64,000 nt of DNA from Rhodohalobacter sp. 614A (GTDB lineage: Bacteria; Bacteroidota; Rhodothermia; Balneolales; Balneolaceae), in NCBI RefSeq assembly GCF_021462415.1, contig NZ_JAKEDS010000001.1, positions 1,460,273-1,524,272 on the forward strand, read 5' to 3'. Position numbers and translations under genes: made by a program. Shown here piece after piece: positions 27,040 to 35,796 of this stretch (the stretch's first letter is position 1; each line of letters starts with the position of its first letter). The notes below the pieces were generated by a model, which had not been told where the DNA came from, searched no databases, and was given only the letters and a program-made list of their open reading frames with translations.

Positions 27040-27216
27040 ATGAAGAAAAATCTATCAAACTACATAGCGATTTTAGTCGTATTCTTTTTTTATTCACTGT
27101 ACTATTATTTTACCAGAGAAAATTTTGTAGAAAAATTAATTGAAATCATAATAATAACTCTAATTATTGTCGCTATTTTTGCATTCATAGACTTTAGAAA
27201 GAAGACTAAGCATTAA
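27040..27216 (+). CDS. Small two-helix membrane protein, candidate immunity protein
   Basis: 58 residues: MKKNLSNYIAILVVFFFYSL begins helix one, LIEIIIITLIIVAIFAFI forms helix two, and the tail is basic (RKKTKH). Small basic two-helix proteins beside GG-leader peptides commonly protect the producer. It is on the same strand as the peptides, just after the perfect hairpin. No family was recognised, so immunity is an inference from size, topology and place. Confidence 0.5.
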   Translation: MKKNLSNYIAILVVFFFYSLYYYFTRENFVEKLIEIIIITLIIVAIFAFIDFRKKTKH

Positions 27217-27217
27217 T

Positions 27218-27358
27218 TTGTGTTCTAAAGATATTCTAAGTTTAATTCTTGAATTAAATGATTTTCTTCAACCTAAGAAATTAATTTCTGAAACAATACC
27301 TGAGAACCAAATTAATTTAATTAGGGCAGCTGCGCTTACCGTTATTATCAATAGATAA
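27218..27358 (+). pseudogene. Possible 46-codon remnant
   Basis: An open stretch beginning with TTG overlaps the end of the preceding gene and reads LCSKDILSLILELNDFLQPK, then a helical C-terminus ending in Arg. There is no ATG and no ribosome site. It may be the tail of a lost gene of the bacteriocin locus. Low confidence that it is expressed. Confidence 0.25.
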
Positions 27359-27457
27359 AAAAATCCGTAGAGTGAGACACGAAAGGACGTTCGCATCAAT
27401 TTTGACTGAGCTTTGCCAGTCTTTAAGTCACACCCCAGTTCTTACAGCAGAATATTC

Positions 27458-28627
27458 TCACCCCAAAGCTTGTTCCACATCTCCGATAATATCTTCTGCA
27501 TTTTCCAGTCCTACCGCAATTCGGATCAAGCCGGACGTAATCCCTACAGCTTCTCGTTCCTCATCACTTAATTTGGAATGGGTTGTGGATGCGGGGTGAG
27601 TTACAATCGTTCGGGTATCGCCGAGGTTGGCCGACCGGGAAAGCATGTTCACTTTATTGATGAAGGATTTGGCTTTATCGTATCCGCCGGCAATTTCAAA
27701 ACAAACGACACCGCCACCGCGCTTCATCTGTTTCTTGGCAAGTTCTACCTGTGGATGATCTTTATGATGCGGATACTTCACAAAATTTACATCCTTGTGA
27801 TCACCCAGAAAATCTGCAAGTGTTTCGGCATTGTCGCAATGTCGTTCCATACGAACCGGCAGCGTTTCCAGGCTTTTGCTGAAAAGCCACGCATTAAAAG
27901 GGGAGAGAGCCGGGCCGGTTTGCCGCGTAAAGAACCGGATATCTTCCATATACTTTTCACTTCCCACAATTACACCACCGATGGCGCGTCCCTGACCGTC
28001 TATAAATTTGGTAGCAGAATGCTGTACAATATCAGCACCAAATTCAATTGGCCGCTGCAGGTACGGTGTGGCAAAACAGTTGTCCACAACAAAAATCAGA
28101 TTATGTGCTTTTGCCAGCTTGCCGGCCCATTCAAGATCAATCAAATCCAGTCCCGGATTGGAAGGTGTTTCGAGAAACAGCATCCTGGTATTCTCCTGTA
28201 TCAGGGATTCCCAGTTTTCGGTTTTATTCACATCCCCATACGTAAACGTAATTCCCCATTTTGGTAAAATCTGACTCAAAATCTGGTGCGAGGATCCGAA
28301 TAGTGACCGTGATGCAAGAACGTGATCTCCCTGTTTCAGCAAACCGGCCAGGCAGCCAAAAATAGCAGCCATCCCGGAACCGGTTGCCACTCCGGCTTCA
28401 GCTCCTTCCAGTTTGCACATTTTAGCCACAAACTCATCCGTATTGGGATTGGAATAGCGGCTGTATACGTTCCCCTCAATCTCGTTGGCAAATAATGCGC
28501 GGGCATGCTCGGCCGATTCAAAAGTAAAGCTGGAGGTCATATACAGCGGAGTGGAATGCTCGCGCTCGGCTGTAGTTGGGGTTTGTGTGCGAATCGCTTC
28601 GGTTTCGAAGTTTTTCTTATCAGGCAT
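27458..28627 (-). CDS. metZ: O-succinylhomoserine sulfhydrylase (trans-sulfuration PLP enzyme)
   Basis: 389 residues of the Cys/Met-metabolism PLP family. YSRYSNPN (55-62) binds phosphate, SGMAA lies in the cofactor loop, and HSATKFIDGQGR holds the Schiff-base Lys207. The segments TGPALSPFNAWLFSKSLETL and the whole length follow MetZ, which makes homocysteine from an activated homoserine and sulfide. MetB or methionine gamma-lyase activity cannot be excluded without tests. A diverged copy of its last ~55 codons lies at 25309-25490. The gene is otherwise isolated, with an OsmC gene 67 bases upstream in the same direction. Confidence 0.85.
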   Translation of the reverse strand: MPDKKNFETEAIRTQTPTTAEREHSTPLYMTSSFTFESAEHARALFANEIEGNVYSRYSNPNTDEFVAKMCKLEGAEAGVATGSGMAAIFGCLAGLLKQGDHVLASRSLFGSSHQILSQILPKWGITFTYGDVNKTENWESLIQENTRMLFLETPSNPGLDLIDLEWAGKLAKAHNLIFVVDNCFATPYLQRPIEFGADIVQHSATKFIDGQGRAIGGVIVGSEKYMEDIRFFTRQTGPALSPFNAWLFSKSLETLPVRMERHCDNAETLADFLGDHKDVNFVKYPHHKDHPQVELAKKQMKRGGGVVCFEIAGGYDKAKSFINKVNMLSRSANLGDTRTIVTHPASTTHSKLSDEEREAVGITSGLIRIAVGLENAEDIIGDVEQALG

Positions 28628-28694
28628 GTTTCAGGATGCAGGGTTCGGGTTTCAGGATTGATGATGAATACAAAAACAGAAATTGAGGGATTCG

Positions 28695-29117
28695 CTATTT
28701 GCTACTTATAACCTCAAAACTGCTGGTTACTTTCGCTGTTTTTTCGAGCATTTTTGTAACGGAGCAATATTTCGTGAGGGAAAGTTCAATGGCTTTTTCT
28801 GCTTTTTTTTCATCCACATCACCCGTAAAAGTGTAGTGCAGATGGATGCTTTTAAATTCTGACCAGGTCTCTACTTTTTGTTTATCTCCTTCAACATCAA
28901 TGGTCACGGTATCCAATTTTTGCCGCTGTTTTTTTAAGATTCCAATGATGTCGATCGTTGAACAACCGGCTGCGGCAGCGAGCAACATTTCAGTGGGGCG
29001 AAGTCCCCCGTTAATTCCGCCAATATCAGGCGAACCGTCCATTTGAAGCGTGGAGCCGTCAGAATTTACAGCTTCCATATGGACGGCATCGTTGAGTCTT
29101 TTTACTTTAACTTTCAT
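28695..29117 (-). CDS. OsmC-family protein
   Basis: 140 residues with the OsmC/YhfA pattern: GGLRPTEMLLAAAAGCSTIDI carries the first conserved cysteine in the active-site helix (Cys72), and KYCSVTKML the second (about Cys118). OsmC proteins are small cytoplasmic thiol peroxidases acting on organic hydroperoxides. Same strand as metZ; the short spacing would allow co-transcription. Confidence 0.9.
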   Translation of the reverse strand: MKVKVKRLNDAVHMEAVNSDGSTLQMDGSPDIGGINGGLRPTEMLLAAAAGCSTIDIIGILKKQRQKLDTVTIDVEGDKQKVETWSEFKSIHLHYTFTGDVDEKKAEKAIELSLTKYCSVTKMLEKTAKVTSSFEVISSK

Positions 29118-29327
29118 GGGATAATCTTCTTTAAATACTGCTATTTACTAAAGAGACAAGATAGGGATTCTTGCGTTGATGATGAAGTAGGAAGGAATTG
29201 TTTTACATGGAGTTTTGATGGGGTGAAACGGGGCTCCTATCATGGGTGTTCTCATGAAGACTTTGGGAAGGCAAAATGGTTTATCGGTCAATGTCCGTTT
29301 TACAGGAAGCAGAGCTTCCGGCGGAGT

Positions 29328-29351
29328 GTTCCGAAGAAAGATCTTCGGAAC
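29328..29351. terminator. Hairpin downstream of arsS
   Basis: GTTCCGAAGA and TCTTCGGAAC form a perfect 10-bp stem with a four-base loop, 64 bases past the arsS stop. A second short stem (GGAAGC/GCTTCC) lies beside it. It probably ends the arsenosugar transcript. Confidence 0.5.
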
Positions 29352-29414
29352 AAGTATTAGATCTCTGTCAATTTTTGCTCTATATGACGTATTCAAGTAT
29401 AATCATGCAAACAA

Positions 29415-30461
29415 TTAAGTCGTAGCTCCGCCGCAACTGCTGCCGGCGCCGGCCGTACATCCGTAGCAGTGTTGATCGGTAACAATCTCACGATTATTCA
29501 GAGATTCCAGATTCCAGTTTTTGATATGCTGTGGAGAATTTTTATCGGTTTTCATTTTCAGCATTTGATTGAAATCGCAATCGTACAGAGTACCGTCCCA
29601 ACCGATGGAAATGGTATTGCGGCACATCACTCCCATAGCCGCTGCAGGATTGAAGTTGGCAACCAGTTTTTCCATGTAATCGTCAAGATTTCCGCTGGTC
29701 ATAAGAAAGTTTAGATAACGGCTGATCGGTAAATTGGTAATCGTAAACAGATCGTTGAATACAATTCCATGATCTTTGGACAATCTCTCTTGGTATTGCT
29801 GTTTCATGGACTCCTGATCGCCCGGTAAAAATGCTCCGACCGGATTATAAACGAGGTTGAGTTTTAAACCGGTCTCCTCTTTCCCGTAACCAATTTCATT
29901 CAGGATTTTCAGCACTTTTATGGATTTATCATATGTTCCCTCACCACGCTGCGCATCTGTTCTTCGCTTGTTATAGAAAGGCAGAGAACAGGTAATCTCC
30001 ACATTTCGATCGGCCATAAAAAAGGGCAAATCCTCAAACTTCCGGGTATTTAAAATGGTGAGGTTTGATCGGACAATGACATGTTTCCCCAGCTTTGAAA
30101 CCTCATCCACAAACCATCTGAAATGCGGGTTCATTTCCGGCGCGCCACCGGTCAGATCCACAGTTTCGATATCGGTATTTCGCAGTGCATCGAGGCAGTA
30201 TTCCAAGGTTTCTTTGGTCATAATCTCAGTCCGGTCCGGTCCCGCATCCACATGGCAATGCTTGCAGGTCATATTGCACATATACCCGACGTTGATTTGG
30301 AATATTTCAATCCCGGTCGGCCTGAGTGGGAAAAGCCCGATGCCATTCAGTTTGGACTCAAACTTCTCAAGGCTTTTTACCTTTTCGGTTTGATTATTGA
30401 TGATATCTAGTTGAACAACGGGATCAGCCAGTGAATGACTTTGCGCGATGAGAGATTTCAT
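29415..30461 (-). CDS. arsS: Arsenosugar biosynthesis radical SAM protein
   Basis: 348 residues. The 4Fe-4S radical-SAM motif is at Cys62, Cys66 and Cys69 (MCNMTCKHCH), followed by VDLTGGAPEMNP, the GGE-like SAM-binding element. The C-terminal part is cysteine-rich and ends CYGCTAGAGSSCGG (from Cys332), the typical end of ArsS. ArsS adds a 5'-deoxyadenosyl group to dimethylarsenite in arsenosugar synthesis. The AhpD-like partner lies just upstream, a standard pairing. No arsM methyltransferase gene is in this window, so the precursor must be made elsewhere. Confidence 0.9.
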   Translation of the reverse strand: MKSLIAQSHSLADPVVQLDIINNQTEKVKSLEKFESKLNGIGLFPLRPTGIEIFQINVGYMCNMTCKHCHVDAGPDRTEIMTKETLEYCLDALRNTDIETVDLTGGAPEMNPHFRWFVDEVSKLGKHVIVRSNLTILNTRKFEDLPFFMADRNVEITCSLPFYNKRRTDAQRGEGTYDKSIKVLKILNEIGYGKEETGLKLNLVYNPVGAFLPGDQESMKQQYQERLSKDHGIVFNDLFTITNLPISRYLNFLMTSGNLDDYMEKLVANFNPAAAMGVMCRNTISIGWDGTLYDCDFNQMLKMKTDKNSPQHIKNWNLESLNNREIVTDQHCYGCTAGAGSSCGGATT

Positions 30462-30651
30462 AAATGTTTGATAGAAGATTTAATGTGTTAAACCCATCTC
30501 CTCAATCCCCTTCCCTATTCTGCAAAATAACAGAACAAGGAAGGGGAGGATTAAATTTTTCAAAAGCCCCTCATTGTTCCGATTGTTTGTGATCGGGATA
30601 TGAAGGGGGTGGGTTCCAAAATGTTTATGTATACATAAACAAAACAATAAC

Positions 30652-30987
30652 TTACATCGAAAGTTTTTTAACCTGATTCATCATTTGTACTCCGTGCACG
30701 AGAGAAGCTCCGCCGCGAATAGCTGTTGCAACGTGAACGGCTTCCATCATTTGTTCTTCTGAGCAGCCTTTTTGCAGAGTGTCTTGTGTATATGCATCAA
30801 TGCAATAGGGGCATTGAATAGTGTGCGCCACAGCAAGTGCAATCAGCGATTTTTCTCTTGCTGTAAGGGCACCTTCTTCAAAAACAGAACCATAGTAATC
30901 AAAAAATTTGTCGCCCAGCTCTTTTTGAAATTCTGTTACATTGCCAAATTTCTTTAAATCTTCGGGATTATAGTACGTTTTTTCCAT
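30652..30987 (-). CDS. AhpD-like/carboxymuconolactone decarboxylase-family protein, arsenosugar-associated
   Basis: 111 residues, all-helical CMD fold. The redox motif CPYC (59-62) is followed by the conserved IDAYTQ helix, as in AhpD-type peroxidases. This variety is regularly found next to arsS and is described as arsenosugar-biosynthesis-associated. It is upstream of arsS on the same strand; the 190-base gap holds a purine-rich inverted repeat (AATCCCCTTCC/GGAAGGGGAGG). The exact reaction is unknown. Confidence 0.85.
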   Translation of the reverse strand: MEKTYYNPEDLKKFGNVTEFQKELGDKFFDYYGSVFEEGALTAREKSLIALAVAHTIQCPYCIDAYTQDTLQKGCSEEQMMEAVHVATAIRGGASLVHGVQMMNQVKKLSM

Positions 30988-31327
30988 GATGTTATTATTT
31001 GATTGAGGGTTCTGATAAAAAGGTATGTAAAGTGGCGTGAGCCGAATGGTTCAGATAAGCCCAAACCATTTTGGTTCAAACAGATACTAAACCCGGACGG
31101 TAAGAAAAAGAGAAATTATATGATTTTCATTCATTATTGAACATTTATCATATAGAAGGAGAGCACGAACTTTATCACAAAAGGATAAAAAGAGAATGGA
31201 ACACGGGGAATGTACGTCAGTTTGAACGCCGTCGAAAATTTAACTTTCGACATTCTTTCGGGGAAATAATCCGCGAAATTGCGTTCAATATGACGTGGAC
31301 ATTCATTTCACCAGGAAGCAAAAGAAT
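30988..31327. other. Non-coding gap
   Basis: 340 bases between the arsenosugar pair and leuB. Two similar short motifs, AATGGTTCAGA and TTTTGGTTCAAACAG, occur near 31050-31080 and may belong to the arsenosugar promoter. The one open frame (31137-31331) has no codon or family support. Confidence 0.4.
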
Positions 31328-32425
31328 TTAGGATGCATCCGCCATCTCATTCAGAGATGTGAGAAGCTGATTAGAAATTTCACCTGTATTGGCAAGTTTC
31401 GTTCCCGGTTCTTCAGTATAGATATCGGCAGGTCTGTAACCTTCTTCAAGAAGTTGCAAAATTGCGGATTCTATTTTCTTGGCAGCAGGCTCGAGATCAA
31501 GCGAATATCTGCATAAAAGTGCTGCTGAAGCCACAGCGGCCAACGGATTGGCAATTCCTTTTCCGGCGATGTCCGGCGCTGAACCATGAACGGGCTCATA
31601 CAAGCCGTTTTCTCCGCCTAAACTTGCAGAGGGCAACATCCCAATGGAGCCGGTAAGCATGGAGGCTTCATCACTTAAAATATCACCGAAAAGATTTCCG
31701 GTAACAATTACATCAAATTGTTTGGGATTTCGGATGAGCTGCATAGCGGCATTGTCGACCAGCATGTGGCTCAATTCTACATCCGGGTATTCCTCAGCCA
31801 CTTCAAGAACGGATTTTCTCCACATCCGGGAGCTTTCCAGAACATTCATTTTATCAACAGAACAGACGCGTTTGTCGCGAAGCCGGGCTGTTTCAAATGC
31901 GATTCTTGTCACTCTCTGAACTTCAGATCGGCTGTATTTCATGGTATCAACAGAAAACGGGTCTCCATTTTCTTCAGAAGTAAACCGCGGTTTCCCAAAG
32001 TAAACGCCACCGGTCAGTTCCCGAACAATAAGGATATCGGTGCCTTCGATAACTTCTTCCTTGAGGGTAGACGCACCGGCAAGTGCCGAGTGCACAAAAA
32101 TGGGCCGAAGATTGGCAAATACACCCAACTCACTTCGAAGCTTAAGTAAAGCAGCTTCCGGGCGCTTATTGGCGCTGAGGTCATCCCATTGAGGGCCGCC
32201 AACAGCGCCCAGAAGTACAACTTTAGTCTCCTTGCAGGTTTGCAGTATTTCGTCAGTTACCGGTTCACCAAATTCTTCGTAACAAGTGCCTCCGAAAGGA
32301 AGTTTGGTTACATTTAGTTTCAGGTCATGCTGCTCTAATACAGTTTCCAATACATCAAGGGCTACTTGTGTAACTTCCGGGCCGATACCGTCTCCGGGCA
32401 GTGCTACAATCTTTACTTCACTCAT
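31328..32425 (-). CDS. leuB: 3-isopropylmalate dehydrogenase
   Basis: 365 residues. The N-terminus VALPGDGIGPEVT and the substrate/NAD region (RELTGGVYFGKPR, DNAAMQLIRNP, NLFGDILSDEAS, EPVHGSAPDIAGKGIANP) are the standard LeuB motifs. It oxidatively decarboxylates 3-isopropylmalate in leucine synthesis. With cimA present it probably also works on methylmalate in the citramalate route to isoleucine. Its ATG overlaps the leuD stop by four bases, and it ends the ilv-leu operon. Confidence 0.95.
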   Translation of the reverse strand: MSEVKIVALPGDGIGPEVTQVALDVLETVLEQHDLKLNVTKLPFGGTCYEEFGEPVTDEILQTCKETKVVLLGAVGGPQWDDLSANKRPEAALLKLRSELGVFANLRPIFVHSALAGASTLKEEVIEGTDILIVRELTGGVYFGKPRFTSEENGDPFSVDTMKYSRSEVQRVTRIAFETARLRDKRVCSVDKMNVLESSRMWRKSVLEVAEEYPDVELSHMLVDNAAMQLIRNPKQFDVIVTGNLFGDILSDEASMLTGSIGMLPSASLGGENGLYEPVHGSAPDIAGKGIANPLAAVASAALLCRYSLDLEPAAKKIESAILQLLEEGYRPADIYTEEPGTKLANTGEISNQLLTSLNEMADAS

Positions 32426-33000
32426 GCTTCCTTAATCATTCCGTTTTGTCGTGCATATTCAAAAATGCCGCCGGCGTGAACGATGTCTGCCACACTTCCC
32501 AGCGGTTTGATTTTGTAGGTTTTGTCTTGGGTATGATTGATCAGTTGATGGTTTTCCTGATCGATTTCAAGTTCATCACCTGTATGGATGTCCTTGCTCA
32601 AGTCGTCTCTGCTTTCAAACGGGATGAGAAATCCGCCATCCACGGAATTACGGTAGAAAATTCGTGCATAGGAGGGAGAGATGATTGCTTCAATACCAGC
32701 AATTTCGAGGGATGCCGGAGCGTGTTCGCGGGAAGATCCGCAGCCGAAATTGTCGCTGGCTACAATAATCTTGAATTCGCTTTTGGTTTCATCATCTTTG
32801 GTGAGTGGTATATTCCCCTGCGGCAACCCCGATTCTTCAATGGGAACGCCGGAAAGGGCATACTTTCCATAAAGCTTTCGTTCTTCCGGATCATCAAGGC
32901 TGTACACAAGATGTGCCGCCGGGATAATCTGGTCGGTGTCAATATTTTTTCCCAATACAAAGGCTTTTCCTTTGATGGGTTCTTGTGGTTCGTTGCTCAT
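32422..33000 (-). CDS. leuD: 3-isopropylmalate dehydratase small subunit
   Basis: 192 residues. The swivel-domain motif GCGSSREHAP (about residues 81-90) binds substrate, and NIDTDQIIPA is the usual N-terminal motif. It pairs with LeuC to isomerise 2- to 3-isopropylmalate, and probably citramalate to methylmalate. It follows leuC by 140 bases containing a hairpin (ATGCAGG...CCTGCAT, ~33080-33114) that could tune leuD-leuB expression. Overlaps leuB by four bases. Confidence 0.95.
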   Translation of the reverse strand: MSNEPQEPIKGKAFVLGKNIDTDQIIPAAHLVYSLDDPEERKLYGKYALSGVPIEESGLPQGNIPLTKDDETKSEFKIIVASDNFGCGSSREHAPASLEIAGIEAIISPSYARIFYRNSVDGGFLIPFESRDDLSKDIHTGDELEIDQENHQLINHTQDKTYKIKPLGSVADIVHAGGIFEYARQNGMIKEA

Positions 33001-33140
33001 TTTATTGAGTAAAAATTTTCTGTTTTTGATTTCAAAAATCCCCTTCTAAAAGGAGAAAGAGGGATGGCCAAATTTCGGATGCAGGTACTCTCCTTACGTG
33101 GAGTTCCTGCATCCTGAAACTTGTATATCCTGCACTCCGA

Positions 33141-34454
33141 CTAAATCACTGTTTCCTGGATAAACACTCTGGGATCGGTAATAACACCGGTCACAGCAGA
33201 AGCCGCCACGGTATATGGCGATGCGAGATAGACGGCTGATTGTTTGGATCCCATTCGTCCCGGGTAATTCCGGTTGGTGGATGAGATACAAACCTCCGTG
33301 TCTTGTAACCGCCCAAACGTGTCTGATGGTCCACCCAAACAAGCTGCACAAGATGCGTTTCCAATTCTGCAGCCCGCTTCTCTGAAGATTTCAATCAACG
33401 GGGTTCCGAGCAGGGTTTCTGTTTCAAGGCCTTTTGCAATTTCAGTGGTTGCAGGAACAATGTAAGTATCGATTTTTGTCTTGTTGCCGCGAAGAATTTC
33501 GGCAGCAGCCTTAAAGTCAGACAGTTTTCCGCCTGTACAGGAGCCGATATACGCACGATCAAGTGGCGTTCCTTCCACTTCCTCGGCAGTTGCCTTGTTG
33601 TCCGGACTGTGTGGTTTGGCCACCATCGGTACCAATTCTTCCAGGTTATAAAAGTGTTCGCTGAAATATTCGGCATCGGGATCACTGTACACGCATTCGT
33701 AGGGGTGATCCGTCCGGGATTTTACATATTTCTCGGTAATCTCATCCGGTTCAACCACACCGTTTTTCCCTCCGGCTTCAATAGCCATGTTGGTCAGTGT
33801 CATGCGATCTTCCATAGAGAGCGCCTTAATACCGGGGCCTGCAAATTCCATGGTTCGGTAGGTTGCACCGTCAGTTCCGATATCACCAATAATTTTCAGG
33901 ATGATATCCTTCGCCATCAAATAAGGTGGCAGTGAGGTCCCTTCAAATACAAACCGCATGGTTTCGGGTACTTTTACCCAAAGTTTTCCGGTTCCCATGA
34001 TAAAGGCGGCATCCGTATTTCCAATACCGGTGGCAAACTGTCCGAACGCTCCGGCAGTACAGGTGTGAGAGTCTGTTCCGAAAAGAACTTCTCCGGGCCG
34101 TGTAAAACCTTCTTCGGGAAGAGCTACGTGGCAAACGCCTTTGTAACGGTCCGACCCCACATCATAGAAATAGGGCAGATCCTGTTCAGCGGAAAACGCA
34201 CGAAGTACATCTACGTTTCGGTTGGCATATTTATCACTGGTAAAAATATAGTGGTCGGGGATGATAACCAGTTTTTCTTTATCCCAGACTTTTGCATTCT
34301 CACCAAATTGTTTGTTGAAGATTCCGATTGCAGGCGGTCCGCAAACATCGTGGGTCATCAGGATATCAACATCCACCCACACACTTTCGCCTGGCGTTAC
34401 GTGATCTCTGCCACTGTGTTTGGCAAGGATTTTTTCAGTTAACGTCATTCCCAT
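33141..34454 (-). CDS. leuC: 3-isopropylmalate dehydratase large subunit
   Basis: 437 residues of the aconitase family. Fe-S ligands are seen in GSCTGG and in ASCAACLGG (CxxC); DSHTCTAGAFG is the conserved substrate loop. The length and the SVWVDVDILMTHDV start match the shorter LeuC/HacA-type rather than the ~465-residue E. coli form. The start is the ATG at 34454; a second ATG two codons on (34448) is equally possible. It needs the separate LeuD encoded next. Confidence 0.93.
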   Translation of the reverse strand: MGMTLTEKILAKHSGRDHVTPGESVWVDVDILMTHDVCGPPAIGIFNKQFGENAKVWDKEKLVIIPDHYIFTSDKYANRNVDVLRAFSAEQDLPYFYDVGSDRYKGVCHVALPEEGFTRPGEVLFGTDSHTCTAGAFGQFATGIGNTDAAFIMGTGKLWVKVPETMRFVFEGTSLPPYLMAKDIILKIIGDIGTDGATYRTMEFAGPGIKALSMEDRMTLTNMAIEAGGKNGVVEPDEITEKYVKSRTDHPYECVYSDPDAEYFSEHFYNLEELVPMVAKPHSPDNKATAEEVEGTPLDRAYIGSCTGGKLSDFKAAAEILRGNKTKIDTYIVPATTEIAKGLETETLLGTPLIEIFREAGCRIGNASCAACLGGPSDTFGRLQDTEVCISSTNRNYPGRMGSKQSAVYLASPYTVAASAVTGVITDPRVFIQETVI

Positions 34455-34527
34455 AATTCAGGAGCTATTCTTTAGTGTTTGTAATTAAAAGTTTTCAAAT
34501 GAAGTTTCTCCTCAAGGGAGAGTTCCA

Positions 34528-35721
34528 TTATCCGCCAGCCGCAATCGACTGATCGGGATTTTGTTTTGAATATTCAGTATTTGCCATCAGGTTGATCAGG
34601 TCTTCATCCTTCACAATCTTCTGTTCATCAGCAAGTTTTGTGACCATGGTGTAGACCCGGTTCAAGTCTTCCTTGTTGAGGAAATACCCAAGTTCTTCCA
34701 ATTTTTTACCGAGTGCAAACCGGCCGGAGTGTTTACCGATTACAATTTTGTTTGAGGTCAAACCAACAGAATCGGGCGTCATAATCTCGTATGTTAACGG
34801 ATTTTTCAGCACGCCGTGTTGATGGATTCCCGCTTCGTGCGCAAATGCATTTTCTCCCACAATCGCCTTGTTTGGCTGAACTCCCTTGCCGGTGATCTGT
34901 GCAAGCATCTGGCTGGAAGGATAAATTTCGTGGGTGTCAATTCCCGTGGAGTAATCCATGTTGTTTTTGCGTGTCTCGATTGCCATTACAACTTCTTCGA
35001 GTGAGGCGTTTCCGGCACGTTCGCCAATTCCATTGACGGTGCATTCGATCTGACGCGCACCACTTCTGACAGCCATCAGCGAATTTGCAACGGCCAGGCC
35101 TAAATCATTATGGCAGTGCACGCTGATGGTCGCCTGGTCGATATTCGGAATTCGGGTGTGCAGCGTTTGGATCAGGTCGGCATACTCCCATGGAAGGGCG
35201 TATCCAACGGTATCCGGCACATTGATGGTGGTTGCACCTGCTGCGATGACGGCCGTAAAAATTTCGATCAAAAATTCGGGATCGCTTCGGGAAGCGTCTT
35301 CCGCTGAAAATTCCACATCATCGTAATGAGAGGTGGCGAATTCTACAGCATTTACTGCCGACTCAAGAACCTCCTCACGGGTCATCTGCAATTTGTGCTG
35401 AAGGTGTATATCACTTGTCGCAATAAAAGTATGAATACGTGGTTTTGCGGCATGTTCAAGTGAAGATACGGCCCGTTCCAGGTCTACCTGCCGAGTTCTG
35501 CAAAGAGCAGCTACCGTACTTTTTTTGATGATTTTTCCAATTTCTTTAACGGTTTCATAATCACCGTCGGATGCGATTGGGAACCCGGCCTCAATCACAT
35601 CAACACCCAGTTTTTCGAGCTGTAGAGCAAGACGAAGCTTTTCCTGCTTGTTCATGCTGTATCCCGGCGATTGTTCGCCGTCTCGAAGGGTTGTATCAAA
35701 GATGGTAATGTGATTGTCCAT
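34528..35721 (-). CDS. leuA: 2-isopropylmalate synthase
   Basis: 397 residues from ATG 35721. The frame extends to a TTG at 35787, but the ATG start puts [17 protein letters not shown] at the N-terminus as in known LeuA. The DRE-TIM motif DTTLRDGEQ and HCHNDLGLA give the metal site. The leucine-feedback regulatory domain (LeuA_dimer, ~110-120 residues) of full-length LeuA is missing: the protein ends shortly after the TIM-barrel subdomains, so it may be insensitive to leucine or controlled differently. Condenses acetyl-CoA with 2-ketoisovalerate. Confidence 0.9.
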   Translation of the reverse strand: MDNHITIFDTTLRDGEQSPGYSMNKQEKLRLALQLEKLGVDVIEAGFPIASDGDYETVKEIGKIIKKSTVAALCRTRQVDLERAVSSLEHAAKPRIHTFIATSDIHLQHKLQMTREEVLESAVNAVEFATSHYDDVEFSAEDASRSDPEFLIEIFTAVIAAGATTINVPDTVGYALPWEYADLIQTLHTRIPNIDQATISVHCHNDLGLAVANSLMAVRSGARQIECTVNGIGERAGNASLEEVVMAIETRKNNMDYSTGIDTHEIYPSSQMLAQITGKGVQPNKAIVGENAFAHEAGIHQHGVLKNPLTYEIMTPDSVGLTSNKIVIGKHSGRFALGKKLEELGYFLNKEDLNRVYTMVTKLADEQKIVKDEDLINLMANTEYSKQNPDQSIAAGG

Positions 35722-35796
35722 TGGTTTGATTGTTGTTTTTATGGTTGTTGGAAAGTTCCATCCTTTTGAAGGACGGAAATTCTTCAAAATTTCAGC

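Noticed and set aside
31137-31331. 64-codon frame in the arsenosugar-leuB gap
   Set aside because: No ribosome site, atypical composition and no recognisable family.
35722-35787. TTG-started extension of leuA
   Set aside because: LeuA proteins start just before [11 protein letters not shown], which follows the ATG at 35721.
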